A stretch of 64,000 bases of DNA from the NCBI RefSeq assembly GCF_009712225.1, contig NZ_WASP01000008.1, positions 1-64,000 on the forward strand, in the 5' to 3' direction. The translations under genes and the position numbers were made by a program. Positions 63,812 through 64,000 of this stretch are shown here, piece after piece (within the stretch, counting starts at the first letter, position 1; every line of letters starts with the position of its first letter). Origin of the DNA: Desulfovibrio sp. (GTDB lineage Bacteria > Desulfobacterota > Desulfovibrionia > Desulfovibrionales > Desulfovibrionaceae). Below the pieces are notes generated by a model. That model saw nothing but the letters and a program-made list of their open reading frames with translations. It was not told the DNA's origin and ran no database searches.

Positions 63812-64000
63812 ATGAAGAATAAGAGAATATTAATTACTGGCATTTCAGGTTTAATCGGAAGAGAAACTATAAATTTTCTAAAAGATAACGACTTTGAAAT
63901 AGTTGCAATTTCCAACAATGCTCCTATTGCGGATAAAACAATTGAGCACATCAAGTGCAGCATTTTTGACACGCAATCTCTTCAATCTTTTATAGCATCG
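63812..64000 (+). CDS. NAD-dependent epimerase/dehydratase (partial, cut by window end)
   Basis: An open frame runs from ATG 63812 to the last base. The 63 readable residues start KRILITGISGLIGRETINFL, the glycine-rich nucleotide-binding loop of SDR sugar epimerases/dehydratases. GAGGAA precedes the ATG. The 3' part is missing because the window ends, so the exact activity cannot be told. Its AT-rich codons differ from the rest of the window and fit an O-antigen gene. Confidence 0.75.
   Translation, partial: MKNKRILITGISGLIGRETINFLKDNDFEIVAISNNAPIADKTIEHIKCSIFDTQSLQSFIAS

Overview
The window reads as a stretch of chromosome from a Desulfovibrio-like, anaerobic, Gram-negative sulfate reducer (Desulfovibrionaceae). 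Pointers are the moderately high GC content, futalosine-pathway menaquinone genes, a Wolinella-type fumarate reductase with a two-subunit class I fumarase, a cobaltochelatase of the CbiK type, an extra AprA/AprB-like pair, and heptose/rhamnose LPS genes. Species cannot be fixed from the sequence alone. I saw no rRNA, tRNA, CRISPR array, complete insertion sequence or prophage.

Layout. 0-3 kb: an edge repeat pair, then an ArsR repressor and a P1B metal-efflux ATPase under a promoter flanked by two near-identical inverted operators. 3-12.6 kb: housekeeping genes (ACT protein, ruvAB, moaA, miaB, bifunctional nuclease) mixed with uncharacterised small proteins and a receiver-like TPR protein. 12.7-18.5 kb: MATE pump, then the menaquinone futalosine genes mqnD (divergent) and mqnE-mqnC-mqnA, with a hairpin resembling a terminator between mqnC and mqnA. 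18.7-23.2 kb: a DASS/SLC13 anion transporter, an AprA-like flavoprotein, an AprB-like ferredoxin and a Crp/Fnr regulator, which I consider the most interesting module. 23.5-28.7 kb: a DsbA-fold lipoprotein lacking its CxxC, cbiK, a separated rfbD, a DUF3179 protein, an HD protein and a possible methyltransferase fragment. 28.9-38.1 kb: dnaE, a membrane metallophosphoesterase, a radical SAM protein, a DUF1848 protein, a 55-residue membrane protein coupled to queD, a WcbI-like protein and an FMN reductase. 38.1-43.7 kb: an AT-rich gap, then fumarase alpha/beta and frdCAB. 44.1-52.4 kb: signalling and membrane genes (diguanylate cyclase, LysR with divergent lrgA/lrgB, a 1346-residue hybrid kinase). 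52.7 kb to the end: surface-glycan genes (hldD, rfbC-rfbA-rfbB-tviB-like, FkbM methyltransferase, ABC exporter, LIC12162-family protein, and an epimerase cut off by the window edge).

How they work together. The fumarase and fumarate reductase form one unit turning malate into succinate, with electrons from menaquinol whose synthesis is encoded by the mqn genes. The AprAB-like module looks like a second, independently regulated electron-transfer enzyme with its own anion importer. The right-hand 11 kb supplies nucleotide sugars, modification and export steps for LPS or another surface polysaccharide; its outer part is visibly more AT-rich, as is common in exchanged O-antigen loci. The final dTDP-rhamnose gene, rfbD, sits about 28 kb away from rfbCAB.

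Coordinates are for the coding sequence including the stop codon. Start codons were re-chosen where a ribosome-binding site or family similarity favoured an internal start.
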